Below, in pieces: positions 34,942 through 43,745 of a DNA stretch of 64,000 nucleotides (positions are counted from its first letter, which is position 1; every line of letters begins with the position of its first letter). The notes under the pieces were generated by a model, which was not told where the DNA came from, did not search any database, and saw only the letters and a program-made list of their open reading frames with translations. Source of the stretch: Stigmatella aurantiaca DW4/3-1 (lineage in GTDB: Bacteria > Myxococcota > Myxococcia > Myxococcales > Myxococcaceae); the NCBI RefSeq assembly GCF_000165485.1, contig NC_014623.1, positions 7,706,893 through 7,770,892 of the forward strand. Direction: 5' to 3'. The position numbers were made by a program, and so were the translations under genes.

Positions 34942-36228
34942 ATGAACCTGAATACCCATGCGGGCCGCCTGGCCCGGCTCGTCTCCGCGCTGTGCTTTGC
35001 CATTGCCGCTGGGGGAGCGGAGGCTGCCGACAGCAGGACTCCTCTGTCTGCGGATCTCCAGGTGGAGGGGACACCTCCCAAAGGCTTTTCCTCCTGGAAG
35101 GAGTTGATGGCCGCCCAAGTGCCTTTGAACAAGGCCGCGGACGAACTGAGCACTCTGATCGAGGCGCAAGGAATGGCTGGCTATGCGGGGATCACCCTCG
35201 ACGTGCCACAACGTCTGGTCACCCTGTACTGGAAGGCCGGACAGAAGCTTCCGCTCGAGGTGGCAAGCTTCCTGGAACAACTCCGTTCGAAGCCAGGCGT
35301 CCACATCGCCTGGGCCGAGGCGGCGTATTCGAAAGCAGAGTTGCAGGCAGAGATGGACCGTCTCTTCAAGGAAGCCTCCGCGCCGGAGGGGGCGTCGCGG
35401 ATGCAACTCCTCAAGGTGGCTCCCCTGCCAGGATGGGCGGGGCTGCAAGTGACCGTCAGCGGAACGGTCGAAGAGGCCTCGCGGATGGCGGTGTTCAGCC
35501 AGGGCGGTGTCCGGCTCAAGCTCGAACAGGGCAAACCGGCAGCACTCTTCTCGCGCATGGACGATTGGGCGCCCTTCTACGGCGGCGCCCGGATCCGGAT
35601 GGGAAACTCCCCCAACGCCAACTCCTGCTCCTCGGGCTTCGCGGTCGGCAACATCTTTGGAAAGGCATTGCTCACCGCCTCCCACTGCCCCCTGAGCAAT
35701 GGCACCCCCATTTACACGGGGGTGGGCAACTACATGGGGACTTCGGCGGGGTATTACAAGCCCGCGGACACCGCCCGGATCGACGTCGTGTCCTCCGGCT
35801 ATATCTATGACGGCGGGGTGGGCACCGGCGAGTTCCTCAAGCGTGTGTCTGGGCACAGCAGGAATTACGTGGGCAACTGGGTATGCACCTCAGGCTCCTT
35901 CTCGGGCGCCCGGTGCAACATCATGGTGACCAACGTCAACGTCTATTGGCAGGACTACACCACCTACCGGTACGGCCCCATGGTGGAGGCCGAGGAGCAG
36001 AGTCAGGAAAGCGCTGCCGGCCCAGGCGACAGTGGCGGTCCCGTCTTCTCGCTCGCCGTGACGGAGGGCGATGTCGTCGCGAAGGGGACCATCAGCGGTG
36101 GAGACAGCTACGATGCGCCAGCCACGTGCACGGGGGATACCTCCCGGACGGGTTGCAGCTACCGGATCCTGTATCCCGACATCGAATGGCTCTTGGACCT
36201 CCACGGCATGTGGATCGAGACCCGGTAG
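34942..36228 (+). CDS. Secreted S1-family serine protease (streptogrisin-like)
   Basis: 428-aa exported protease. A signal peptide ends near AGGAEA. A pro-region follows (residues about 30-215). The catalytic domain has His in LLTASHCPL, a likely Asp in DTARIDVVSSG and Ser in PGDSGGPVFS. Cysteine pairs typical of bacterial S1 proteases are present (SCSSGF to TASHC). The long pro-region suggests self-cleaving activation as in alpha-lytic protease. Followed by a second S1 protease 12 bp away, so a secreted lytic pair. Confidence 0.88.
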   Translation: MNLNTHAGRLARLVSALCFAIAAGGAEAADSRTPLSADLQVEGTPPKGFSSWKELMAAQVPLNKAADELSTLIEAQGMAGYAGITLDVPQRLVTLYWKAGQKLPLEVASFLEQLRSKPGVHIAWAEAAYSKAELQAEMDRLFKEASAPEGASRMQLLKVAPLPGWAGLQVTVSGTVEEASRMAVFSQGGVRLKLEQGKPAALFSRMDDWAPFYGGARIRMGNSPNANSCSSGFAVGNIFGKALLTASHCPLSNGTPIYTGVGNYMGTSAGYYKPADTARIDVVSSGYIYDGGVGTGEFLKRVSGHSRNYVGNWVCTSGSFSGARCNIMVTNVNVYWQDYTTYRYGPMVEAEEQSQESAAGPGDSGGPVFSLAVTEGDVVAKGTISGGDSYDAPATCTGDTSRTGCSYRILYPDIEWLLDLHGMWIETR

Positions 36229-36240
36229 CCCGAGGACACC

Positions 36241-37473
36241 ATGAATACCCGATATTTGTCTTTCCTGCTCCTGGCCTGCCTGGGAGTGGCTTGCGGCGAA
36301 GTCCATCCTCCAGACGTTGTCGGCACCCCGCCGGGGGTGGGGCAGCGCAGCGATGCCATCATCAACGGGTCTTACCTGAATCCAAACAATGAGCCCGTTG
36401 CATTGCTCACCACGAGCCATGGGCGGTGTACGGCCACACTGCACACGAATTACTGGCTTCTCACGGCCAAGCACTGCCTCAACACCAACGATCTGCGATA
36501 TCCGCACACGGTCAGCATCACCATGGGGACCCAGAGCCGCCGTCCCCGGAAGTTCGTCCTCCACCCCACCGAGGATGTGGCCATCATCCTGCTGACCGAG
36601 CCTTTCGCCATCTTCGGGGATGACCACTCGTTCCTGTGGCCGCTCTACAGCGGCCCGGCGGCGGCGCTGAATGGCAAGCGCTTGACCATGCTGGGATATG
36701 GCGCCAACACCCCGGATGGAAATGGCATCGGGACGCTGCGTCAGGCCGACCTCAATGTCAGCGCCGACGCCAATACCCCTCAGTCCCTGCGGGTGCTGAC
36801 GACGTCAGGACGGCAATTGGCGGAAGGAGATTCGGGAGGCGCGAGTTTCTGGAATGAAGGCTCCAACAGCGCGCAGTGCCCTTACGGCTACCTGCCGGGC
36901 TGCATCGCGGGCATCTCCACCCATTGCGACTATGTGGAAGGGCAGCCCGTGGCGCTCTACTGCACCCAGCTGGCCGCCGGGTATTTCCATGACTGGTTCC
37001 ATGCGAACATCCAGCCCACCAATGCAGCCACCTTCGTGAGCCAGTCCGTTCCAACGGAGGTCCAGTCGGGCCAGCCGTTCACGGTGTCGATCACCTTCCG
37101 CAACACGGGGGCCGCTGCGTGGGATGATGACACTGGCTACCGGCTTGGCTCGCAGGCGCCGCAGGACAACAACATCTGGGGCGCTGGCGGGCGCATTGGG
37201 TTCGACCCCTACGATCTGGTCCAGCCGGACGGCACCACGACCTTCCAGTTCACGGCGGTCGCCCCCCACCTGAACTACACGGCGGTCTATCCCTTCCAGT
37301 GGCGCATGCTACGGGAGAATGTCGAGTGGTTCGGCGACTACACACCTTCCGTCGCCATCACCGTGCGCGGAACGTACGGCGATCCCCCATCCGATCCCTG
37401 CGAGCTCGACCCATCGCTGTGTGAGCCTGACATCTGCGATATCCACCCCTGGAAGTGCCCGGAGGAACCGTAG
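36241..37473 (+). CDS. Trypsin-like serine protease lipoprotein with C-terminal Ig-like domain
   Basis: 410-aa exported protein. The signal has a lipobox (LGVACG). The S1A domain starts at a trypsin-like IINGS and has His in LLTAKHCL, Asp in EDVAIILL and Ser in EGDSGGASF. Residues about 265-370 match an NBR1/Ig-like module (FVSQSVPTEVQSGQPFTVSI, NTGAAAWDDDTGYRLG) that also occurs in bacterial secreted enzymes. A short Cys/Pro tail follows. Probably cotranscribed with the preceding S1 protease. Confidence 0.88.
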   Translation: MNTRYLSFLLLACLGVACGEVHPPDVVGTPPGVGQRSDAIINGSYLNPNNEPVALLTTSHGRCTATLHTNYWLLTAKHCLNTNDLRYPHTVSITMGTQSRRPRKFVLHPTEDVAIILLTEPFAIFGDDHSFLWPLYSGPAAALNGKRLTMLGYGANTPDGNGIGTLRQADLNVSADANTPQSLRVLTTSGRQLAEGDSGGASFWNEGSNSAQCPYGYLPGCIAGISTHCDYVEGQPVALYCTQLAAGYFHDWFHANIQPTNAATFVSQSVPTEVQSGQPFTVSITFRNTGAAAWDDDTGYRLGSQAPQDNNIWGAGGRIGFDPYDLVQPDGTTTFQFTAVAPHLNYTAVYPFQWRMLRENVEWFGDYTPSVAITVRGTYGDPPSDPCELDPSLCEPDICDIHPWKCPEEP

Positions 37474-37482
37474 GCAATCAAC

Positions 37483-37514
37483 GGAGGCCGCCTTCCGCAG
37501 GGGAGGCGGCCTCC
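37483..37514. terminator. Hairpin between convergent genes
   Basis: A perfect 10-bp stem GGAGGCCGCC/GGCGGCCTCC with a 12-nt loop, lying between the end of the trypsin-like gene and the end of the CXXCG gene. It lacks a T-run, so as an intrinsic terminator it is only a candidate, usable from both sides. Confidence 0.5.
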
Positions 37515-37523
37515 TCAGGGCTT

Positions 37524-38027
37524 CTATCGAGCCCCATCGCTTTGCAACACCTCGTGGAAGGCAATACCACCGAGCCCCAAACCCTGGACGGCCTCTTTGA
37601 AACGCTCCGTACCCACCAACACCGTGGAGAAACTGGCCAGGCGAAACAGGTCCGTATGGTGGGGAAGAGATGCCGTGTCGAGCAAAATCCAAGGCTGCTC
37701 AAAGAAGAATGCGCCAAACTCGCCTTGGGCTGTCCCCACGGAAGGCCCCAGGCTTGTTCCAGGAGGAAGCAATGCCCCTGCGGGAAGCAGCGGGCGCACA
37801 CACTCGCGCAACCGCTCGAACTCCTCAATGGGCTCAGCGCGGGGCTGGGTCAGCTTGGCTGCTTGCGGATGATTCGAAAGATCCACGCAGGGATAAGAGA
37901 CTCCAGCCTCGGCCCAGGTTGCTCCGCACATGGGACACTTCACACCGGGGCGCGTCCATTTCGACACAGCCTGCATGTCTCCCGTGGTGCCTTTATCTGG
38001 CGCCTTTCTCAGTACGTAAAAACGCAC
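37524..38027 (-). CDS. CXXCG-family (SitI6-like) protein, single-motif variant
   Basis: 167-aa protein whose N-terminal half matches the Myxococcus-specific double-CXXCG family: MRFYVLRK start, KCPMCGATWAEAGVSYPCVD, then FERLRECVRPLLPAGALLPP, and the GEFGAFFFEQPWILL segment. Members are annotated as SitI6-type immunity proteins to Sit lipoprotein toxins exchanged between myxobacterial cells. The second CXXCG expected in the C-terminal third is absent and the protein is shorter than I recall for the family, so it is a variant or truncated. No toxin gene is seen upstream. Confidence 0.65.
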   Translation of the reverse strand: MRFYVLRKAPDKGTTGDMQAVSKWTRPGVKCPMCGATWAEAGVSYPCVDLSNHPQAAKLTQPRAEPIEEFERLRECVRPLLPAGALLPPGTSLGPSVGTAQGEFGAFFFEQPWILLDTASLPHHTDLFRLASFSTVLVGTERFKEAVQGLGLGGIAFHEVLQSDGAR

Positions 38028-38453
38028 GGTTCACCTTTCCACGCTTTCAGCGGTCAGGCCCCATTGAGGCCCCTGTCAAATCGTGCTGGACAACGCACCA
38101 TGGATTCGACGGTGCACCGTCAGAGGAATCAGAAGGGTGTACTCATGTCTGAGCACCCGGTTCCAACGGGCTGGCTCCACCTCTCCCGACGTTCCCTCAC
38201 CACTCGATACGAGATCCTTGCAGCGGACAAAGGCGCACGTGTCCTGAGCACCTCAAGAACCTGGGCGTCCTGGCAGCCTTCTTCCCAGGAGATCCCCTCG
38301 GATTCACCGCTTTGAACATGTGGGACGTCCATGGACGCACATGCGGATTAGAGCGCTCACGACCGGTTTGCCCCTCCCGGGGTAACACCTCGCACAGTCA
38401 GGTGTCGGTGTCCGCCTTGCTGCTCCCCAGGCATCATGCACCCTCTCCAGCCC
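38028..38453. other. Gene-poor region upstream of the CXXCG gene
   Basis: 426 bases with lower GC than the surroundings. A plus-strand frame at 38145-38315 (56 aa, MSEHPVPTGWLHLSRRSL) has an AAGGG ribosome site but no recognised relatives. Neighbouring frames look like broken coding sequence. A Sit-type toxin would be expected here in a complete locus; nothing convincing remains. Confidence 0.35.
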
Positions 38454-39452
38454 TCAAGGCCCGAGACTGTCCGGGCGGGTAATGCTGAACCGGCGGCGGT
38501 AGTCCCCGGGAGACAGCCCCATCCACTTGAAGAAGACCTTGCGGAATGAACCCGGGTCTTCGTAACCGACCCGCCAAGCGACCTGCTCGATGGTCAGGTT
38601 CGAGGCCTCCAGCATCTCCCGCGCCTTGCCGATGCGCAGATGTTGAACATACGCAGTGGGGTTCAGGCCCGTTGCCTTCTGGAAACGGCGCAGGAACGTG
38701 CGCTCGCCCAGCACGGCCCGGGCCGCCATCTTCCGCAACGTCAGCTTCTCCAGTCCGTGGACCTGTAGCCAATGCTGCACCTTCAAGATGGCCTCGTCGC
38801 CATGGTGCAGCTTCGGCGCGAAGTGGCTGTAGAAGCGCTGCTCGCGTCCTGCTGGATCGACCACGAAGAACCGGGCGGTCGCCAGCATGATGCCCGGGCT
38901 GAGCAGCCGGTCTATCAGCCGCAGCCCGAGATCGACCCAGGCCATCACCCCGCCCGCCGTGATGATGTCGCCATCTTCGATGATCAGCTTGTCCACATCC
39001 AACTGGATGGCGGGAAACTTCCCAGCCAGCTTCTCCGCCAGGTTCCAGTGGGTCGTGGCCCGGCGGCCATCCAACAGCCCCGTCTCCGCGAGCAGGAAAG
39101 CACCCGCGCAAATGGAGCAAAGGGTGGTCCCAGCGGCATGCCGGGCGGCGAGCCAGCGGGCCAGCACCGCCGCCCGCTCCGCCAAAGACTCCTCTTCCAG
39201 ACTCGGCGGAACGATCAGCACCGCCAGGCGGTCTCCGGAGCCGCCGTGGGTGTCGAACACCCGCTCCACTGACTGTCCCTCATCCCCGAGCCGCCAGTGG
39301 CTGACACGCAAGGCAGGCATACCCGGCAGCCCTTGCCCCGCGGACAGCCGGTTGGCGGTGCGAAACATGTCCGTCAGCCCGTGCACCGCCGACATCTGCG
39401 CTCCGGGGTAGAGCAACAGCCCCACACTGGCCTGAACGCGCCTTGCCGTCAT
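38454..39452 (-). CDS. GlxA-family AraC-type transcriptional regulator
   Basis: 332-aa regulator. Residues 1-200 form a DJ-1/PfpI-like amidotransferase-fold sensor domain (GTTLCSICAGAFLLAETGLL, RATTHWNLAEKL). The C-terminus has two AraC-type helix-turn-helix units (KLTLRKMAARAVLGERTFLR and TIEQVAWRVGYEDPGSFRK). GlxA-type regulators often control neighbouring hydrolases. It is divergent from the cysteine hydrolase gene, with 116 bp between, consistent with control of that gene. Confidence 0.92.
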   Translation of the reverse strand: MTARRVQASVGLLLYPGAQMSAVHGLTDMFRTANRLSAGQGLPGMPALRVSHWRLGDEGQSVERVFDTHGGSGDRLAVLIVPPSLEEESLAERAAVLARWLAARHAAGTTLCSICAGAFLLAETGLLDGRRATTHWNLAEKLAGKFPAIQLDVDKLIIEDGDIITAGGVMAWVDLGLRLIDRLLSPGIMLATARFFVVDPAGREQRFYSHFAPKLHHGDEAILKVQHWLQVHGLEKLTLRKMAARAVLGERTFLRRFQKATGLNPTAYVQHLRIGKAREMLEASNLTIEQVAWRVGYEDPGSFRKVFFKWMGLSPGDYRRRFSITRPDSLGP

Positions 39453-39568
39453 GTGGCAGTTTTACCCCTGATTCTGTCAGTTCCGCCAATCCCGCCAGGG
39501 ATAGGACCGTCCTACAGTTTGTTCATCACCGAGGCACTCCTGTCCTCCAAATCGAAGGGATCCCTCCC

Positions 39569-40123
39569 ATGAGCAAGCGCGCCCTCCTCCTCATCGACCT
39601 CCAGAACGACTACTTCTCCGAGGGGAAATGGCCTCTCAGCGGCACCGACGCCGCCGCCGGCAATGCCGCCCGGCTGATCGCCGCAGCCCGAGCCAAGGGC
39701 GAGCTGGTCGTCCATGTCCGCCATGAGTCCAAGACCGCCGATGCCCCCTTCTTCGTGCCCGGCTCCCAGGGGGCCGCGATCCATCAGAAGGTGGCCCCCA
39801 CCGCAACCGAGCCAGTGGTGGTCAAACACCACATCAACTCCTTCCGCGAGACTGGGCTGAAGGAGATCCTCGACCGCAACGGAATCGAGGAACTCGTCGT
39901 CTGCGGTGCCATGAGCCACATGTGCATCGATGGCGGGGTACGGGCAGCCGCCGACCTGGGCTATCGCTGCACCCTGATCCACGATGCCTGCGCCACCCGC
40001 GATCTGGAGTTCGGCGGAGTGCGCGTGCCGGCCGCCCAAGTCCATGCCGCGTTCATGGCGGCCCTCAGCTTCGCCTATGCCAAGACCCTCTCCACCGACG
40101 AGTTCCTGGCACGCTCCGCCTGA
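39569..40123 (+). CDS. Isochorismatase-like cysteine hydrolase
   Basis: 184-aa hydrolase. The catalytic triad Asp-Lys-Cys of the family is visible: Asp in ALLLIDLQNDY, Lys in PVVVKHHINSF and Cys in AMSHMCIDGGVRAA. Family members hydrolyse amides or enol ethers such as isochorismate, nicotinamide or biuret; the substrate is not predictable here. ATG 39569 is chosen as the first Met matching the family start; the frame is open to 39443. Divergent from the GlxA-type regulator, which is its likely controller. Confidence 0.9.
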   Translation: MSKRALLLIDLQNDYFSEGKWPLSGTDAAAGNAARLIAAARAKGELVVHVRHESKTADAPFFVPGSQGAAIHQKVAPTATEPVVVKHHINSFRETGLKEILDRNGIEELVVCGAMSHMCIDGGVRAAADLGYRCTLIHDACATRDLEFGGVRVPAAQVHAAFMAALSFAYAKTLSTDEFLARSA

Positions 40124-40148
40124 CGCATCCTGCGCGGATCGACCGGAA

Positions 40149-41333
40149 TTAGAAGGCCTCGCGCGCCATCGCGAGCAGATCCGCCTCGGTGCACTTGCGT
40201 GGGTTGCCCAGGTGCGAGGCATCCTCGAAGGCCTTGGACGCAATGCGCGCCAAGTCCTTTTCCTGCACGCCCACGTCCCGCAGCCGCGCGGGAATGCCGA
40301 TCGCCGCGTTGAGCTTGCGGATGCGCTCGATGAGGTGGGCCGCCAGCACGTCCTCGCGCACGTTGGAGAATTCGCCCATGGCCACCGCCACGCGGGCCAG
40401 CCTCGCCGTGCAGGTGGGGCGGTTGAACTCCATCACCACCGGCAGGACGATGGCGTTGGCCAGGCCATGGTGGAGGTTGGAGATGGGCGTGAGGGCATGC
40501 GCCAGCGCGTGGCAGGCGCCCAGGCCCTTCTGGAAGGCCATCGCGCCCTGCATCGCCGCCACCATCATGTCGGCGCGGGCCGCGATGTTGCTGCCCTCCT
40601 TCACGGCGGTGATGAGCGAGCGGCCCACCCGGGCAATCCCATCGATGGCCACCGCATCCGCCAGCGGGTGAAAGCCGTTGGAGACGTAAGCCTCCAGGCA
40701 GTGCGTGAACGCGTCCATGCCCGTGGCCGCCGTGGGTCCCGGAGGCAACCCAAGCGTCAGCTCCGGATCGCAGATGGCCGCCCGGGGCAACAGGTGCGGG
40801 CTGAAGATGACCGTCTTGCGGCCCGTGTCCTCGAGCGTCGCCACGCCCGAGCGGCTCACCTCCGAGCCAGTTCCCGCCGTGGTGGGAATGGCGATGAGGG
40901 GCGGCAGGTCGTCGCGCACATACTGGTCACCGCCCTTCGCATCGTCGTAGCGCGACAGCGGCGGCTCGTGGGTCGTCAACAACTGCACCAGCTTGGCGGC
41001 ATCCAGGGGACTGCCCCCGCCGAGCGCCACGACGCCATCGCATCCGTGGTGCCGGTACGCCTCCAGCCCAGCGAAGACGTCCTTCTCGGTGGGGTTGGGC
41101 TCCACGCGGTCGAACACCGCGTATGTCACCCCGGCACCCTTCAGAACGTCGTAGACGCGCTGGGCCAAGCCCGCCTTCACCACGCCTGCATCCGTCACCA
41201 CCAGCGGACGCGTCATCTTCAGCCGCGCCACCTGCGCGGGCAGCCGCTGGAGCGCCCCCACGCCGAAGACGATCTTCGTCGGCCAGGACATCTCCGTGAC
41301 ACGGGCTTCGGACGGCATATCGAACGGATGCAT
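40149..41333 (-). CDS. Iron-containing alcohol dehydrogenase
   Basis: 394-aa group III alcohol dehydrogenase. The NAD-binding region has GVVALGGGSPLDAAKLVQL, the conserved IPTTAGTGSEVSRSGV, and iron ligands in the segments ATGMDAFTHCLEAY, GACHALAHAL and SNLHHGLANA. Start ATG 41333 has GAGG upstream; the frame is open to 41387. It is 20 bp downstream of the glutamine-synthetase-family gene. In amine pathways such enzymes may oxidise or reduce hydroxy-aldehyde intermediates; the substrate is unknown. Confidence 0.92.
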   Translation of the reverse strand: MHPFDMPSEARVTEMSWPTKIVFGVGALQRLPAQVARLKMTRPLVVTDAGVVKAGLAQRVYDVLKGAGVTYAVFDRVEPNPTEKDVFAGLEAYRHHGCDGVVALGGGSPLDAAKLVQLLTTHEPPLSRYDDAKGGDQYVRDDLPPLIAIPTTAGTGSEVSRSGVATLEDTGRKTVIFSPHLLPRAAICDPELTLGLPPGPTAATGMDAFTHCLEAYVSNGFHPLADAVAIDGIARVGRSLITAVKEGSNIAARADMMVAAMQGAMAFQKGLGACHALAHALTPISNLHHGLANAIVLPVVMEFNRPTCTARLARVAVAMGEFSNVREDVLAAHLIERIRKLNAAIGIPARLRDVGVQEKDLARIASKAFEDASHLGNPRKCTEADLLAMAREAF

Positions 41334-41353
41334 CGGATGACCTCGGTCCTTCC

Positions 41354-42811
41354 CTAAATGAGCTCCATGTAGCGCTCGAGCTCCCAATTCGTGACGGCGC
41401 GCTCATACTGGCGCACCTCCCACTGGCGCGTGCGGACATAGTGGTCCACGAAGTCTTCACCCAACAGTTCGCGCGCCCGTTCGGAAGCCGACAGCAACGC
41501 CACGGCTTCCTTGAGGCTGCGCGGCAGGGGCTGGGCGGTGGCCTCGTAGCCGTTGCCCGAGCACATCGGGGGCGGCTCCACCTCGTTCTCGATGCCCCAC
41601 AGGCCCGCGGCCAGGCTTGCCGCCATGCCGATGTACGCGTTCATGTCCGCTCCAAGCTGGCGGTACTCCAGGCGCATCGCCTTGGGGCTGTCGCCAATGA
41701 CGCGAATGGCGGTGGTGCGGTTCTCCCGGCCCCACGTCGCCGTGGTGGGCGCCCAGGTGTTCTCCACGCTGCGCTTGTAGCTGTTGACGGTGGGCCAGTA
41801 GAGCGCCGTCAGCTCCGGCATCAGCGCCACCTGCCCTCCGAGGTAGTGGCGCATCGTCTGGCTCATGCCCCCCGGCGCCCCCGCCTCGTGGAAGGTGTTG
41901 CGGTCGCCCTTGAGCGTCCACAGCGACTGGTGCACGTGCCCCGAGCACCCGGGCAGCTTCGCGTTCACCTTGGCCATGAAGCACGCCGTCAGACCGTGCT
42001 TCGCGCAGATCTCCTTCACCACCGTCTTGAAAAGCGCCGCCTTGTCCGCGGCCTTCTCCAGATCGTCATAGCGGATGGCGGCCTCGAACACGCCGGGGCC
42101 GGTCTCCGTGTGGAAGCCCTCGATGTCCAGCCCGAAGGCGTTGCACCCATCGATGAGGGAGTGCACCAGCCCCGAGTTCATCGAGGTGCGCAGCCACGAG
42201 TAACCGAACATGCCCGGCGTGAGCGGCGTCAGGTCCTGGAAGCCCTTCTCCTTCAGCGACTGGGGCGTCTCCTTGAAGATGAAGAACTCGTACTCGGCGC
42301 CGAACTTGGGCAGAAAGCCCATGTCCCGGGCCCGCCGGCCGATCTTCTGCAAGAGCTGGCGGGGGCTCGGCGCATAGGCGGAGCCGTCCGCGTTGACGAA
42401 GTCGAGCAGGAAGGCCGCCGTGTCCGGCTCCCACGGGATGATGCGGCCGGAGGACACGTCCACGTGCGCGCACGCATCCGGGTACCCCGTGTGCCAGCCG
42501 GTCACCTTCGTGTTGTCGAGCAGCTCGTCGGCGAGATCCCACCCGAAGACGACGTCACAGAAGCCGAGGTTGCTCTTGGCCGCGGAGAAGAACTTGTCCG
42601 GGGAGATGTACTTGCCGCGCCACACCCCATCGATGTCCACCGCGCCCACCTTCACCTTGCGGACGCCCTTCTCCTCGAACCACCGGTGCAGCGCATCCAC
42701 CCCCGAGGGCTCCCGCGCCACGGTGCTCAGCCGCTCGCCCTTTTTCTTGGCGCGAACGCTTCGGGCCATGACCGGTTGAGAAAGGACCTTCTTCTTGGAG
42801 CGGGGTGCCAT
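41354..42811 (-). CDS. Glutamine-synthetase-family protein (possible gamma-glutamylamine synthetase)
   Basis: 485-aa enzyme starting at ATG 42811 (MAPRSKKKVLSQ). A basic N-terminal extension of about 40 residues precedes a GS beta-grasp domain. The catalytic domain has FGAEYEFFIFKE (metal Glu), KLPGCSGHVHQSLW (ATP/His loop) and NSYKRSVENTWAP, ENRTTAIRV. It is closer to GlnA-like and PuuA-type proteins than to housekeeping GS. The context of Fe-ADH and a divergent class I amidotransferase suggests gamma-glutamylation of an amine such as putrescine, inference only. Confidence 0.88.
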   Translation of the reverse strand: MAPRSKKKVLSQPVMARSVRAKKKGERLSTVAREPSGVDALHRWFEEKGVRKVKVGAVDIDGVWRGKYISPDKFFSAAKSNLGFCDVVFGWDLADELLDNTKVTGWHTGYPDACAHVDVSSGRIIPWEPDTAAFLLDFVNADGSAYAPSPRQLLQKIGRRARDMGFLPKFGAEYEFFIFKETPQSLKEKGFQDLTPLTPGMFGYSWLRTSMNSGLVHSLIDGCNAFGLDIEGFHTETGPGVFEAAIRYDDLEKAADKAALFKTVVKEICAKHGLTACFMAKVNAKLPGCSGHVHQSLWTLKGDRNTFHEAGAPGGMSQTMRHYLGGQVALMPELTALYWPTVNSYKRSVENTWAPTTATWGRENRTTAIRVIGDSPKAMRLEYRQLGADMNAYIGMAASLAAGLWGIENEVEPPPMCSGNGYEATAQPLPRSLKEAVALLSASERARELLGEDFVDHYVRTRQWEVRQYERAVTNWELERYMELI

Positions 42812-42995
42812 CGTTCGAGCGTCCTTGCGTTGATTCCAGGATGGGAACAAAGAGACCGGCGGACAGCGGCATCCACATGGCCTTGAATTCGACAGAGCCC
42901 GATCCCCCTTCCGCTGGGTCCCCGGGCTGAGCATTCATTCGTTGACGGTAGGGACGGCCCCCAGGGGCGGCAACCCAGGGCCATGGAGGCAAGCG

Positions 42996-43733
42996 GTGAA
43001 GACTGTTGTCTTGCTGAAAGCAGGGGATGCGGCGCTCCCCGTCCGGCTCACGGCCGGGGACTACGACCGATGGTTCCTTCAGACACTTGGACTGTCGGGT
43101 TATCGATTCGACGTCATCCCCGCCCATCAGGGCGCAAAACTGCCAGCGGACGTCTCGGGCTATGACGCGGTGATGATGACGGGCTCCCCCCTGTCGGTGA
43201 CCCGGCTGGAGCCCTGGATGGAGCGCGCGGCGGCGTTCATGATGGGCGCGGCGGACCGGGGCATTCCCGTGCTCGGGGTGTGCTTCGGACACCAGCTCCT
43301 GGCCCATGCCCATGGCGGCCGCGTGGACCGCAACCCCCTGGGCCGCGAAATCGGAACCGTGGAGGTCCTCCTGACGGACCCAGGCCGGGAAGATCCGCTC
43401 TTTCATGGGCTCCCCGTCCGCCTCGCGGTTCAGGCCACCCACGAGGACATCGTGGTGGAGCCCCCTTCGGGGGCCACGGTGCTCGCGGGCAACGCCAACA
43501 CCGCCGTGCAGGCGCTCGCCTTCCGGCCCCATGTCCGGGGCGTGCAATTCCATCCGGAAGTCCAGCCCAGCACGATGCGGGCCCTCATCGAGGCCCGGGC
43601 GGAGCGGCTGGAAGCCGAAGCCATTGCCCGCGGCCAGCCCCCCGGGGAACGCGTGCCCCGGCTGCTCGCGGGCATCCAGCCCACCCCCGCCGGGCCCCAG
43701 ATCCTCACGAACTTCCTCGAACGCTTCTCCTGA
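42996..43733 (+). CDS. Class I glutamine amidotransferase-like protein
   Basis: 245-aa protein with a GATase1 fold. The nucleophile elbow is PVLGVCFGHQLLA (Cys about 91), and the His-Glu pair is in GVQFHPEVQ. The start is GTG 42996 with GGAGG eight bases ahead. It could be the glutaminase of a biosynthetic enzyme or a gamma-glutamyl-amine hydrolase acting after the divergent glutamine-synthetase-like enzyme, as PuuD does in putrescine breakdown. It is 184 bp from that gene, consistent with shared regulation. Confidence 0.87.
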   Translation: MKTVVLLKAGDAALPVRLTAGDYDRWFLQTLGLSGYRFDVIPAHQGAKLPADVSGYDAVMMTGSPLSVTRLEPWMERAAAFMMGAADRGIPVLGVCFGHQLLAHAHGGRVDRNPLGREIGTVEVLLTDPGREDPLFHGLPVRLAVQATHEDIVVEPPSGATVLAGNANTAVQALAFRPHVRGVQFHPEVQPSTMRALIEARAERLEAEAIARGQPPGERVPRLLAGIQPTPAGPQILTNFLERFS

Positions 43734-43745
43734 CTTGGGATCTCC

